Source: Homarus americanus
Taxonomy: Eukaryota; Arthropoda; Malacostraca; Decapoda; Nephropidae
Length of the DNA stretch: 64,000 nucleotides
Reading direction: 5' to 3'
Assembly: GCF_018991925.1 (NCBI RefSeq)
Contig: NW_024735503.1
Span: 2,742,407-2,806,406 of the forward strand
Within the stretch, counting starts at the first letter, position 1, and each line of letters opens with the position of its first letter. Below the pieces are notes generated by a model, which saw only the letters and a list, made by a program, of their open reading frames with translations, ran no database searches and had not been told where the DNA came from. Positions 1-11,900 of this stretch are shown here, one piece after another. The position numbers and the translations under genes were made by a program.

Positions 1-130
1 CCTCCTGGGGGCGCCACAATCTCTGAGTGGTTTCCATAGGGCGTCGTCGCCCCTGGGAAGGTCCCTGGAGGTGCCGCCGCCCCTGAGAGGGCCCCAGGGA
101 GCATCAGACCTGTAGGGCACCTGAGTGCAA
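1..130. other. GC-rich edge segment, possibly the end of a degenerate repeat
   Basis: The first 120 bases are much richer in G and C than what follows and repeat variants of 'ccctgggaagg' and 'cccctgagaggg'. This may be the tail of a decayed GC-rich minisatellite that begins outside the window. No reading frame or known family is recognised. Confidence 0.3.
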
Positions 131-210
131 TAATTTTGTGCTCAATTTCGAGTTCTGGGAGATGTAAGGTTAAATAAAAACACCGCCCATCCCCCTGTTA
201 ACAGAAAATG

Positions 211-309
211 TATTAAATGGAAATGCACACATTACATATGAATTATGACTGATGTAACGTGCTTAAGATTGATTAAATGGTAATGCACACATGTTACATG
301 AATTATGAC
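211..309. repeat. Two-copy direct repeat, 60-bp period
   Basis: About 39 bases at 211-249 recur at 271-309 with a few changes; both copies contain 'aatgcacacat' and end in 'gaattatgac'. This is a simple local tandem duplication in AT-rich DNA. Confidence 0.75.
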
Positions 310-759
310 AGAATTGTAACTTCGAAAACTGTATGTTATGTTGGTTAACTTAACCTAGGTTCTTGCTCATCTTAGGCGTTTATGGTATAATAGAGTAGGT
401 TAGGTTTGGTGACCATGGGATTTCCTGAGAAATTTCGCTTACAATAATGACATTAGAAAATGCTAAGAAAAAAGTATTTTCAACCCATCTAGAAGTGTGT
501 AAAATGTACCATATATCTAGTAGTACGATACAACATAAGGGATATTTGTTCAATGCTTTAGCAGTGTACAGTACATGATAATATTTTGTTACGTCCAATT
601 ACCAACAATATTGGTTGCTCAAAGTGGGCAGGGCTTTGAAGAAGAAGGAAAATAATGGATAAAATACTATAACAACACCAAAGAAACCTTTAGAAACGTT
701 ACCTAACTTAAAAAAATCCTAAAACTATAAATGACTTGCCTTATTCTTCTTGTTTTCAG
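310..759. other. AT-rich DNA without recognisable gene
   Basis: Only short TTAGG-like fragments (around 345-402 and 698-708) are seen. The last 25 bases form a pyrimidine-rich stretch ending in 'ttgttttcag', read here as the splice acceptor of the next feature. Confidence 0.5.
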
Positions 760-1032
760 TGTTTACTGTGTTGATGTAGTTTTCGTTCAGATAAGGGTGG
801 ATGTCGAGGTGATCACAAGTGGACCTTGCGGGGTCTCATTTTGTTATGGCATGATTGGCTTACGTCTCCTACTCAGTTATGTATCAGTCGCAGTGATTGG
901 CGAAGAGGAGACACACCACCACCACCTGTCGGCATTTTATGAACTAATGCCAGAGTTCGTATGGCCACCACAACTAAGTTATGAACCGTTAGTGAATCGT
1001 TCTTACGGCAGTGCTAGTGAATCTGGGCCCAG
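760..1032 (+). CDS. Candidate internal exon, function unknown
   Basis: Seen: a pyrimidine-rich run ending 'cttgttttcag' lies just before base 760, and the block ends in 'gggcccag' followed by 'gttagtg', so both flanks look like GT-AG splice sites. The enclosed 273 bases are open in one frame, starting with the last base of a codon and ending two bases into a codon (phase 2 at both ends, length divisible by three). The translation starts hydrophobic, has a four-His run near the middle, and then a Pro/Tyr/Ser-rich stretch with the motif SYEPLVNRSYGS. The in-frame stop lies only three codons past the proposed donor. Inference: a cassette exon of an unidentified gene. I do not recognise the protein. 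A chance open frame between chance splice sites remains quite possible. Confidence 0.3.
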
Positions 1033-2273
1033 GTTAGTGTAGAAAGGGTATAGTAACAGCATGTGGCGATACTGACAACAGTACAAATTAGTTCTAAGTA
1101 GACGTAATTAGTTATAAGTAAAACAAAAATGTTTTAATATCTATTAATTAATGAAAACGTATCGTCATTATGCCTTGGGTCAGTGTGAGGACAGACCAGC
1201 CTGTGAGACTACCACCAGCTGTTGGAGCTTCCGTGTCGTCATGAATGAGACAGGAGGTAGCTAGTGTCTCATACATATTGTCATAGATATTCCAAGTTAT
1301 GGATAAAGTTAAATTGCTTAATAGGTCAATGTCAGGCATAGTGTGGTGGCGGGAATAATTCGGTGTAATAGATGAAAATAGAAAATTCGAAATTATTTTA
1401 CCGCTCAGAAAAAATGAATAAATAAAAGAAAAAACAGGGAGGAAAAAATTGAGTAAGCACGTGTACAAACTTTTCATGTAATTTGAAAAGTTAATAAAAA
1501 ATAAACACAGTACTCGTCGGTCTTAAGTAAGAACAGCAAATGTTAATTATTATGGACTGAATTTGCCTTAGTGCGTGTCATCAATCTTATAAGTGGAGGT
1601 ATCAGTGAGGTGATCATACACTCTCATAAATACTTTAAGTTATTTTACCTAAATGTGCGGTAGTCTGAGGTGGTGACGAGGTGATTGATAAAAAGTGTCA
1701 GTGAGGTGGGTGGTATACCACACAGTATATTGTGGAGGCAGTGTAGCGAGGGTGAACACGTAGTACAACACGTACCATAACACCAGCTGGGACTATAACG
1801 CCAAAGTGGGATGGACGTTGGTCATTAAGGCAGAAGAGAATAACGACTCCACCATGTCCATTTGTTGGAAGGGGCTGAAAGATTCTCACTTCCTTCACCT
1901 TCTAAATTTTTAGTGCCACCACTGGGGCATACAAATAATATCGTGTATTTCAAAGTATTGCGTTGAGAGAGTGCTGTGGGAGGCACATGAATTAGACAAG
2001 ACAGGAAGGTGCGAGGATCCCAAGCTGATGACTGATCTACCCTCGCCTTGGGGAGGGCGCCTCCAGCGGACATGAACGCTAAGTAAATAGTTTTAAACTA
2101 GTTGGAACTGGTTACATACCAAGCCCACTTCGTTATTAGCAGCATCACACAAGCATAGGATTACTGCTGGCTGTGGCATGTTTACCAGATAATATTTAAA
2201 CATGAATATTAACATGGTCTAAACTAATTGGGGGATAGACTAACGGCTTACGTGTATGTGTGTCTTCATGTTC
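1033..2273. other. No gene recognised; AT-rich DNA with chance open frames
   Basis: Several open frames of 60-110 codons occur on the minus strand (for example 1148-1477), but none shows a family motif, paired splice sites or a convincing start context. Nothing else is seen. Confidence 0.5.
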
Positions 2274-2381
2274 TAGTACTGATGAACGACACTGTACTCT
2301 TAGTACTGATGAACGACACTGTACTCTTAGTACTGATGAACGACACTGTACTCTTAGTACTGATGAACGACACTGTACTCT
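2274..2381. repeat. Minisatellite, 27 bp x 4, perfect
   Basis: Four identical 27-base units beginning 'tagtactgatgaacgacact'. Because 27 is a multiple of three, the array is read through in frame, which makes a small artefactual open frame at 2228-2455. Perfect identity suggests recent expansion. Confidence 0.95.
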
Positions 2382-3401
2382 TGGCTACCATTAGAGTCGA
2401 TATGAATCTTAATTATCAATACTTTGTGATTATTGTTGTAACACTTGCGGTATGAAAATTAACCCCAAAATAGTATTTTGGGTAATTAGTGATACGGGGA
2501 AGGATTCTCTCTCTTAAGGACTGCAATAATGGAAGCCTATGAGTTGGATTTTATGGGCTGACAGCAGTCATAAATGTACAATTGTTCGTCCGCTCGAGAA
2601 CACATAAGCGAAGAGGAAAGAGGATAATTTGGAGGTAAACAAAGACCTAAGTATGAGGAATGTCCTCGTCAATCCCCCACATGCTATCAAAAACTATCAA
2701 GAGAAAAGTTAAAAATAAGAAATAAATAAATAACTTGTCACAGTGCTTGTACATGAAAAGCAACAGTGCTAAGCAAACCTGCTCACCAATATAGCTGAAT
2801 ATGCCTGATAACAGCAAACATAGACCTTAGTAACCAACTCACCTAGTGCTTACATCATCAAAATAATATGAACACATAACTAACTTGTTCCGTGACTTTG
2901 TAGCAGACAATTACTTATGTACATTTTGAAGAATAATTAATAATTATAAGGATTCACTGGTTCACCAGCCACAAGACTAGCCAGAGGACTCATTTACTCT
3001 AGTAACGTCTTCTTCACACGAAGTCAATACTGCTGCAGTTCATAGTCCCATAGTCCACAACACAAGTCGGGAATTTCAACCATCGTACGCACAACCTGAC
3101 AGGCTGAAGTAATTCATTGAACAAATTTACACAATTTACTGTCAACGGCACAATGTTTCATCTTAATAGTTCGCCTCGTAGCAGAAAGACGTAAAATCCG
3201 TATACCAAGATTAACCTGCACTAAGGTAATCCTTGTGTAGTTAGAACGCGTCAAACTTACCCGGAGTCATCTTAGATTAGTTCAAGATTAATGAAGATTT
3301 TAATGGTACAGTATATTTAATAAAGTATATATGTCTTTTTTTATGTATAACGTACGATGTTTAAATGTCTTTGAAGGAAAAACTTAGGACGGGTATTGTT
3401 T
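2382..3401. other. No gene recognised
   Basis: Unique-looking AT-rich sequence with stops in all frames. No repeat, splice pair or motif stands out. Confidence 0.5.
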
Positions 3402-3657
3402 GAGGTGAGGGAAGGGAGGGGATGGGAGGCGAGGGAGGGAGGGGAGGGGAAGGAAGGGAGGGGGAGGGAGGGGGAGGGAGGCGAGGGAGGGAGGGAAGGG
3501 AAGGGAGGGGGAGGGAGGGACGGGAGGGAGGGGAGGGAAGGAGTGGGTAGGGAAGGTGGGGGAGGGTAGGAAAGGGGGGGAGGGTAGGAAAGGGGGGGAG
3601 GGTAGGAAAGGGAGGGGAGGGTAGGAAAGGAAAGGGAGGGGAGGGGAGGGGAGAAAA
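3402..3657. repeat. Polypurine (GGGA/GGGGA) tract with G-run potential
   Basis: About 256 bases of almost pure purine on the plus strand, built from GGGAGG, GGGGAAGG and similar runs with occasional T. The many runs of three or more G could form G-quadruplexes, and the purine/pyrimidine asymmetry could support triplex DNA. The Pro/Ser/Leu open frames on the minus strand are composition artefacts. Confidence 0.9.
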
Positions 3658-4248
<591 letters not shown>

Positions 4249-4803
4249 CAGATGGGAAATTAGGTAGTAAATAGAATAAAGCACATTTTACCATAGCTTA
4301 TACTAATTAATTTCCACTAATTGCAAACAATAAAAACTAAAACATATACAGACATTCGGCAAAAAAGTCAGTTGCTTTTTAAAACTTAACAAGCGAGTGT
4401 CATCATAAGACAACAATATTATACCTAGAGTAGGTTAGGTACGGTTGGGCTCGGTATTTATTAACAAATTTACAAATGAGACAAAGAAACGTCATGACTA
4501 AGAAGCTAAAAGTGTATACAGAAACACACACCTGAAAGCCTTTGTTATTGTTCATATTTGTTCCTGCAACTCTGAGGTCCACGTCCAGGAGCTTCTGGCT
4601 ACAGTCAACAGAGAAGACACCGTCATCAGATGCTCGTTGTTAATGACATGTTCACGAATAACTCGGAAGAATGGTTTAGTAATTGAGCGAGTTGTTGGAA
4701 CTGATGGTTCAAAGTGGTCGAATGTCACCTCTGCTTTCCAATATTTATTGTTATTGAACTCCGATGTACAAATAGCTTATCGACCAGTCACCGGTAGATT
4801 CCT
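4249..4803. other. No gene recognised
   Basis: AT-rich sequence with one TTAGG-like fragment ('taggttaggtacgg' near 4432). Nothing else is seen. Confidence 0.45.
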
Positions 4804-5386
4804 CAACCACCTTTACACCTCCAGCCACCGGTTCACGCCCCAGCCACCAGTACACTCCCCAGCCACCAGTACACTCCCCAGCCACCGGTACACTCCCCAG
4901 CCACAGGTTCACGCCCCAGCCACCGGTACACTCCAGCCACCGGTACACCCCCAGCCACCGGTTCACGCCCCAGCCACCGGTACACCCCCAGCCACCGGTT
5001 CACGCCCCAGCCACCGGTTCACGCCCCCAGCCACCGGTTCACGCCCCAGCCACCGGTACACGCCCCAGCCAACGGTTCACGCCCCAACCACCGGTTCACG
5101 CCCCAACCACCGGTACACGCCCCAGCCACCGGTTCACGCCCCAACCACCGGTTCACGCCCCAGCCACCGGTATACCCCCAGCCACCGGTACACTCCCCAA
5201 CCACAGGTTCACGCCCCAGCCACCGGTACACCCCCAGCCACCGGTTCACGCCCCAGCCACCAGTACACTCCCCAGCCACCAGTACACTCCCCAGCCACCG
5301 GTACACTCCCCAGCCACCGGTTCACGCCCCAGCCACCGGTACACTCCCCAGCCACCGGTACACTCCCCAGCCAACGGTACACGCCC
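4804..5386. repeat. Minisatellite, 19-bp unit, about 30 copies
   Basis: The unit is 'agccaccggttcacgcccc', with a main alternative ending '..gtacactcccc' and single-base variants (ccaacggt, ccaccagt). The two spellings are interleaved irregularly. The period is not a multiple of three, so all three frames cycle through it with few stops; this creates a 286-codon Pro/Thr/His-rich open frame on the plus strand (4637-5497) and Gly/Trp-rich frames on the minus strand. None of these is read as a gene. Confidence 0.95.
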
Positions 5387-5582
5387 TGCCCACACCTTGG
5401 AAAACACTGTACTATGAAGACATCAGCTGCTACAAAAGGCCTAAATATTCCTCTTCCTATTGTCAAGATTGAACAGCTAAGTAAATCTCTTATATGAGCA
5501 TCACGAGGTTTCCGTCATCATCTTGGATTGTCTCAGTGAACGTTATTACCCAGTCAATACCATCCCACTCTCCCGAATCTTT

Positions 5583-5692
5583 ATAAATTACAAAGATTAC
5601 ACGATTACTTAATTTTCTTTAATCATTTCCAACAACTCTCTTTATCAAAGTAAATTATAAAGATTCTAGCCTCACTTAATTTTCTTTAATCA
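5583..5692. repeat. Two-copy direct repeat, about 67-bp period
   Basis: The segment at 5583-5624 recurs at 5650-5692; both contain 'acttaattttctttaatca' preceded by 'aaagatt'. This is a local duplication. Confidence 0.75.
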
Positions 5693-6266
5693 GGCTCCAA
5701 TAGCCTCCTGCCACTCCTGTTAAACCCAGACATTTTCGCACTTTCTGAACACAGGCTCAAGAAAAACTTGGTTTTACCTTCACTAGAGTTTTGCCTCCTC
5801 TCTTCCTCTGCACTGTTCACCTCTTCACTCTGCTCTCAACATCTACCCTAAGTTGTGGCTGGAGAGTTTTCACTGATAAACAAGAACAAAACATCACACT
5901 TCACACTCAATTTGGATGTTGAGATAAACTTTATATACAAATTGAGGTTATGAGGAACAATGTGTATAACTGTAGATAGATACTGTTCTCTCCCTCCCGT
6001 TTGTCACCAGGTGCCGCAGGTCACCCTTGGTTGCTTGTCTGGGCGATATCTCAAGCACATAATTTTTTTTCACACAGTTTTATTCGTGCTATTTGGGGCA
6101 TGGAATAAAGGGGCGGGGTATATTGAACGCAACCCTATATGTTATTGTCTTAGCCCTTCCATAACTTTCTACACTTGTTCCACTTTTCGTGTTTTTTCCT
6201 CCAAGTCTAGTTTCTGTGCCCCTTGATCTGCCTCATACCGAAGTAGGAGAGAAGTTCAGATAATAG
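5693..6266. other. No gene recognised
   Basis: Unique-looking sequence with chance open frames only (for example 5960-6226). Confidence 0.45.
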
Positions 6267-7054
6267 GAGACGCCAAGTGCGACAAGGGGGCCAAGCACCA
6301 AAAATCACAATCGAAAAAAAACGCTCTTAAAAATTGGAAAATTTCAAAATAACGTTACTTTTAACCAATGAAGATACTGAGTTCGTTGAAGTGGCAGTGT
6401 GTAGAACTCTTAAAGGGAAACAGTAATGTATTAAGATCACACCAGAAAGTCAAAGGTCATTAAGGTCATTGCACTATTTGTATAAAAGCAAACAATACTG
6501 TACCAGGTATTACCAATATTACCACCCATCCTCGCTCTCAGCCGCCTCCTCCTCCCTTTGTTTCCCTCCTATTGGTGAGATAAGACTCGTCACTCAGACA
6601 GGCCGCCGGAACATGACACGCCACGTGCCACCAGCCCCACGCCCCCTCCTCTGTTTTGTATATTTTTCTCTCAATGGCCCTCTCTTCCTCCTTTCTGCCA
6701 GTTGGAAAAAAAAAAGTTCAAGTGTTATTTCATAACATTCCTATGACATTTTTGTAGAAACATCATCTCCCATTAGCTAAGAAACCGGAAAATAATGAGT
6801 CGCTATGAGTGAGAGACTACGACTGGGGGTCGCGGGTGCTTGTCCCCCTCTCCCCCTCAGTCCGCCTCGGGACGCAGATCACGTGCTGCAGAGACACTTT
6901 TACCTACCTTCACTAATATGACTCTCAGCTTTACAAATATTGCGCTACCTGGACATTTTTTTTTTTCAGATAGAGGAAAGGTTGGGGAGTACAGGTAATA
7001 CTATAACTCAATTTTGGGGGGTGGCGCTTGGCCCCTTGTCGTACTCAGCGCCTC
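6267..7054. mobile_element. Candidate non-autonomous DNA element with imperfect terminal inverted repeats
   Basis: The left end (6267-6300) and the reverse complement of the right end (7022-7054) align over 34 columns with about 28 matches. The shared core is 'cgacaagggg', followed after one gap by 'ccaagc'. The interior (about 720 bases) has no transposase-like open frame, so this would be a deletion derivative or MITE. No convincing target-site duplication is visible, and the true ends may lie slightly further out. An alternative is two unrelated, oppositely oriented copies of a short dispersed repeat. Confidence 0.5.
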
Positions 7055-7385
7055 AATTTAGTACAGACAGATTGGTTTCATGTCTTCACCATAACAATAA
7101 TTAGTATATCAAATGACTGCGCTGGATTAAAGCAGTAAATTATATTGAGAAGAGGAACACTAAAAAAACTTGTTTTCGACTCACATCATGCTTACACGCC
7201 AGTTATAAACTGTAAAGAGATCCTCACGCAGCCAAGGTAACCAACAGCCTGGAGCGTCATGGTCTACTCTCATTTGACTGTATAATAAGTAATAAGTCAT
7301 TTCTGTCCAATGTGCATTTTATACCTTTTGGAAGCTGAACTTTCTCAAAACACCGTTAATCATTAATTACATTATTAATTAATCA

Positions 7386-7387
<2 letters not shown>
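7055..7387. other. No gene recognised
   Basis: AT-rich sequence; nothing recognised. Confidence 0.45.
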
Positions 7388-7426
<39 letters not shown>

Positions 7427-7437
7427 GAAGAAGAAGA
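7388..7437. repeat. (TAA)n / (GAA)n trinucleotide microsatellite
   Basis: About 13 units of 'taa' change to four units of 'gaa' at the right end. Confidence 0.95.
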
Positions 7438-7692
7438 ATGGTCGCCCCTCGTGTAACGAGGATGGCCGGCCCATTCGGCCCAAGGACCACCTTGGTTTGA
7501 ATTTGTTTAAGGTGTAGAAGCTGTCACCAACACAACAACCACACCCTGAGTTAACGATCTGCATGACCCAGTGTCAAGGAATAGTCCGTGAAGACCGGAC
7601 AACTCACTAACTGCACTGGCTAACCATCACCCCCGGAACACGATCCGCATATCGATTAATATCCAGGCTCCCAATTATTGCTGGGTAGACAC
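7438..7692. other. Possible old interspersed repeat with short inverted repeat
   Basis: The stretch just after the trinucleotide run contains the small palindrome 'cctcgtgtaacgagg' (7447-7461) and is richer in G and C than its surroundings. It may be a decayed dispersed repeat with a simple-repeat tail at 7388-7437. No family is recognised. Confidence 0.25.
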
Positions 7693-7715
7693 AAACACAC
7701 ACACACACACATACT

Positions 7716-7800
<85 letters not shown>

Positions 7801-7801
7801 T

Positions 7802-7862
<61 letters not shown>

Positions 7863-7887
7863 TGTAGTTGCGTGATCCAGGTACATG

Positions 7888-7979
<92 letters not shown>
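7693..7979. repeat. Compound (CA)n and three (TA)n blocks
   Basis: A (CA)n run at about 7694-7711 is followed by (TA)n at 7719-7797, 7805-7859 and 7891-7979. The first two TA blocks are separated by a short 'gtatagg' interruption, the last two by about 31 bases of unique sequence (7860-7890). Such a tract is prone to cruciform formation and assembly length error. Confidence 0.95.
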
Positions 7980-7980
<1 letters not shown>

Positions 7981-8697
7981 ATCGTATAAGTGAGAATTTT
8001 CTAATGGACAGTACTTATATCTGAATGTGTTTGTGTGGATGTATATTATTTTGTGAAGTGCATTTGTTATTTATATGTTTATTCATTTGTAAATCAACCC
8101 GAAAGAGAAATAACAGAACCAAAATTCACAACCATCGCGTAAATGGCACAATGTTCCTTTTTCCAAAGCCTGGCCGACCACACCAATCCCACTGATTGCT
8201 CGAAGAAGGTCGTCTTTTGTTTTAGGATGTCCTTTACCGAAGATTTTTTTGTATCTTACATACTGTTAGAATAATCCAGGCATGGTAGGGGTAAGGAGAG
8301 CCTTCCAGGCCATTTCCTCAATTAAGTATCATGATGGAAGATGATCAAGGGAAACAATTCTATCCATAAGTACATTTCCTTTACAGTATCTAACTAAACA
8401 CAACAGTTTTTCTAACTTGATCACAAACAAGGATTTATCTTATTTCAGAGTTGATTAACAGGAAGATAAAAACGAATGAAATCAGCGTTCAGGCTTAACC
8501 TCCCTCCAACTCTCGCTGACGCTGGAAGGAATAATCTTCGATGTTCTGATATCGTCGGAAAAAACTAAATAAATAAATAAAATAAAAATAAAAACTCCAC
8601 ATCTCTTTTTCTACGCCATCGGGGCTTTGTGTATTAGAATTATCCCAAGTTCTTAGTCATATGGGCGGAGGCTGGGACGATAAACCAGGGCTAGAGA
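7980..8697. other. No gene recognised
   Basis: AT-rich unique-looking DNA; a short AAT/AAAT-rich spot occurs near 8566-8595. Confidence 0.45.
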
Positions 8698-8896
8698 CGA
8701 AGGATGGAGAAGCCTAGAACAGTGGTTTAGGATAGAAGCCAAGAACAATGGTAAAGGATTAAAGGCACGGGTAATGGATAAGGACAGGGGCCCAGGATAA
8801 TGATTAAAGATAGGGGCCAAGGATAATGGTTAAAGATAGGGGCCAAGGATAATGACTAAGGATAGAATTCAAGGATAATGGATAAGGATAGGGGAC
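8698..8896. repeat. Degenerate minisatellite, about 26-bp unit
   Basis: Repeated 'gataggggccaaggataatg' followed by a variable 'gttaaa' or 'actaag'. The central units (about 8785-8896) are well conserved and the left-hand units (8698-8784) strongly diverged, a gradient typical of an ageing array edge. Confidence 0.85.
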
Positions 8897-9622
<726 letters not shown>

Positions 9623-9770
9623 ATTACGGTAAAAGGCCATCACCTGCCAGCATCAAGGTTGTGTACGGAATTAATTGGACAGAAAACACAGCCGCCACAG
9701 AGAGACGAGTCCACCACCCAACATTTTCCAAGCAATTAGTTGTAATGGAAGGTTTGTAATCTGTACGAAA

Positions 9771-9771
<1 letters not shown>

Positions 9772-9801
<30 letters not shown>
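9772..9801. repeat. (CA)15 microsatellite
   Basis: About 30 bases of uninterrupted CA following 'gaaat'. Confidence 0.95.
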
Positions 9802-9802
<1 letters not shown>

Positions 9803-10465
9803 TTAAAATAATGTAAAAAGATCACTTCATCTGCAGTCAGAATTCAGTGATAACTTAATGTAACTTAATGCTATATCACATATTTATTCCCGTAGTCATC
9901 AGGCTCACCATCACAGAATCGATTTAAAAATAGAAAAGAAACAATGAAAAAAACGCTAGACCAGACGAGATAGCTTTCTGCTAATGGTGATGACCGACTC
10001 GCATGTCACATAAATCTCACCGATGTGACTCCCTGTGTCCATAATTCACCAGGATGTGACATTATGCTGGATATGGTCTGTTCAATAGTCAATTTCATGG
10101 GTTCTGTGATGATGGTAATGATCGAGGATGATCTCAGTTTTGGGATTGAATAATTTTTTATCACAGAGCGTTGACTGACACCCGCCGCACACGTAACACC
10201 GATGTCGCTCGTGGTAAATGAGCGTGTCGTCCTGGGATCATTCCTGGTGCCAATAGTTATCATGCTATATGGAATACCTGGAATAATTCAGATAATCTAA
10301 TACAGCTGATATTGTAGGATAACCTTGTTAGGTCTGAAATTATAGTGCAAAGCTGTTATTGATATTCTAATACAATAACAAATGATGCCAGTCTGTTTTG
10401 ACATGTTTTCTGTTGCTTTACTAACTACTCTTAGATCCTCTTCCTGTTGCTTTAGTCTTGTAGCC
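9802..10465. other. No gene recognised
   Basis: Unique-looking DNA with a chance minus-strand open frame at 10006-10263 that lacks motifs. Confidence 0.45.
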
Positions 10466-10812
10466 CCTGACCACCTCACTGGTCACGTTAGGTCCTGAAA
10501 CCCCTGACCACCTCACCTGTGTTAGGTCCTGAGACCCCTGACCACCTTACTGGTTAGGTTAGATAATGAGGCCCCTGACCACCTCACTAGTTAGGTTAGG
10601 TTGGGTGGGGTTAGGTTAGGTCCTGAGATCCCTGACCACCATCATTGGTTAGGTTAGGCCTTGAGACCCTTGACCACCTAACTGGTTAGGTTAGGATAGG
10701 TTAGGTCCTGATATTCTTGACTACCTCACCTGTTAGGTTAGGTCCTGAGACTCCTGACCACCTCACCTGTTAGGAAAGGACTTGAGACCCCTGACCACCT
10801 CACTGGTTAGAG
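10466..10812. repeat. Degenerate minisatellite with embedded TTAGG motifs, about 9 copies
   Basis: Nine copies of a core close to 'cctgaccacctcactggtta' are joined by 'ggttaggttaggtcctgaga'-like linkers of variable length (unit about 36-54 bases). The linker carries arthropod-telomere-like TTAGG repeats (for example 10588-10621 and 10684-10708), and linker length differences come from gain or loss of these 5-base units. Confidence 0.9.
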
Positions 10813-11024
10813 GAATTACAAAGGAGGGCTTGGGGGTACTAATTAAGTCAAGCTTGCCGAAGCCCAGGGCAATTGTGTGAGGTAGCTGATGGGATGCCTT
10901 TGTGGGGTCTTCATCCAAGACTTAATTGTTGTTCCGTTACGTACAGTGAATAGCTGCTGTTTGTGGACTGAGGTAGTCGACAGCTCCCAGCAGACAAGAC
11001 CTAGGGCAGCTTTGTGGTAATGAT

Positions 11025-11456
<432 letters not shown>

Positions 11457-11900
11457 TTTGGTGCACACTAGGGGCTGAGCCACTTACGCCCGTATTATTA
11501 AAACATCTTCCCTTGAAGAGGGTCGTCGTGTATCAACCAGAGTTTTAAATCTAAACGAGTCCTGAGGGACACCGCTGTACTGTACTTAACGGGGTGGTGT
11601 GGCGGTAAAAGTAACTAATTCCACTTTTATAAATTTATTTTATTGGAATTATTTAATTTTACCGCCACACCGCCCCGTTAAGTAGAGTACTGCGGTGTCC
11701 CTCAGGACTCATTTAGTTTAAAACTCGGGTTGAAGCACGACGACCCTCTTCAAGGAAAGATGTTTAATAATACGGGCGCTGGTATCTTTGGTGCACATTT
11801 GAGGCTGCGCCACCTAGTAACTTCAACTTTGGTGCACACTGAAGGCTGCATCATGCTCTCTTTCCTGACACTTGGTGCATACTTGTAACTTCGTCCAACT
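11457..11900. repeat. Short degenerate tandem repeat split by the foldback element
   Basis: Copies of 'ctttggtgcacactgaggct' occur at about 11457-11480, 11785-11805, 11828-11850 and, more diverged, at 11870-11895. The first copy is separated from the others by the foldback element, so the element seems to have entered an existing tandem repeat or expanded with it. Confidence 0.6.
11487..11778. mobile_element. Foldback (MITE-like) element with about 124-bp inverted arms
   Basis: The left arm (11487-11610) and the reverse complement of the right arm (11657-11778) match over about 124 columns with roughly eight substitutions and two one-base gaps, near 92 per cent. Perfect sub-blocks include 'ccttgaagagggtcgtcgtg'. 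The 46-base loop can pair further ('aattcca' at 11617 with 'tggaatt' at 11644), so nearly the whole 292 bases form one hairpin. Ends read 'cgcccgtattatt...aataatacgggcg'. No coding capacity is present, so mobilisation would need a transposase supplied in trans. No target-site duplication is clear, so the superfamily is not assigned. An inverted duplication arising in place is the main alternative. Confidence 0.8.

Noticed and set aside
1148..1477. 109-codon minus-strand frame with a hydrophobic start
   Set aside because: The hydrophobic part reflects a T-rich stretch; no motif and no splice sites.
4637..5497. 286-codon Pro/Thr/His-rich open frame
   Set aside because: It is the 19-bp minisatellite read through in rotating frames; the non-repetitive ends have no motif.
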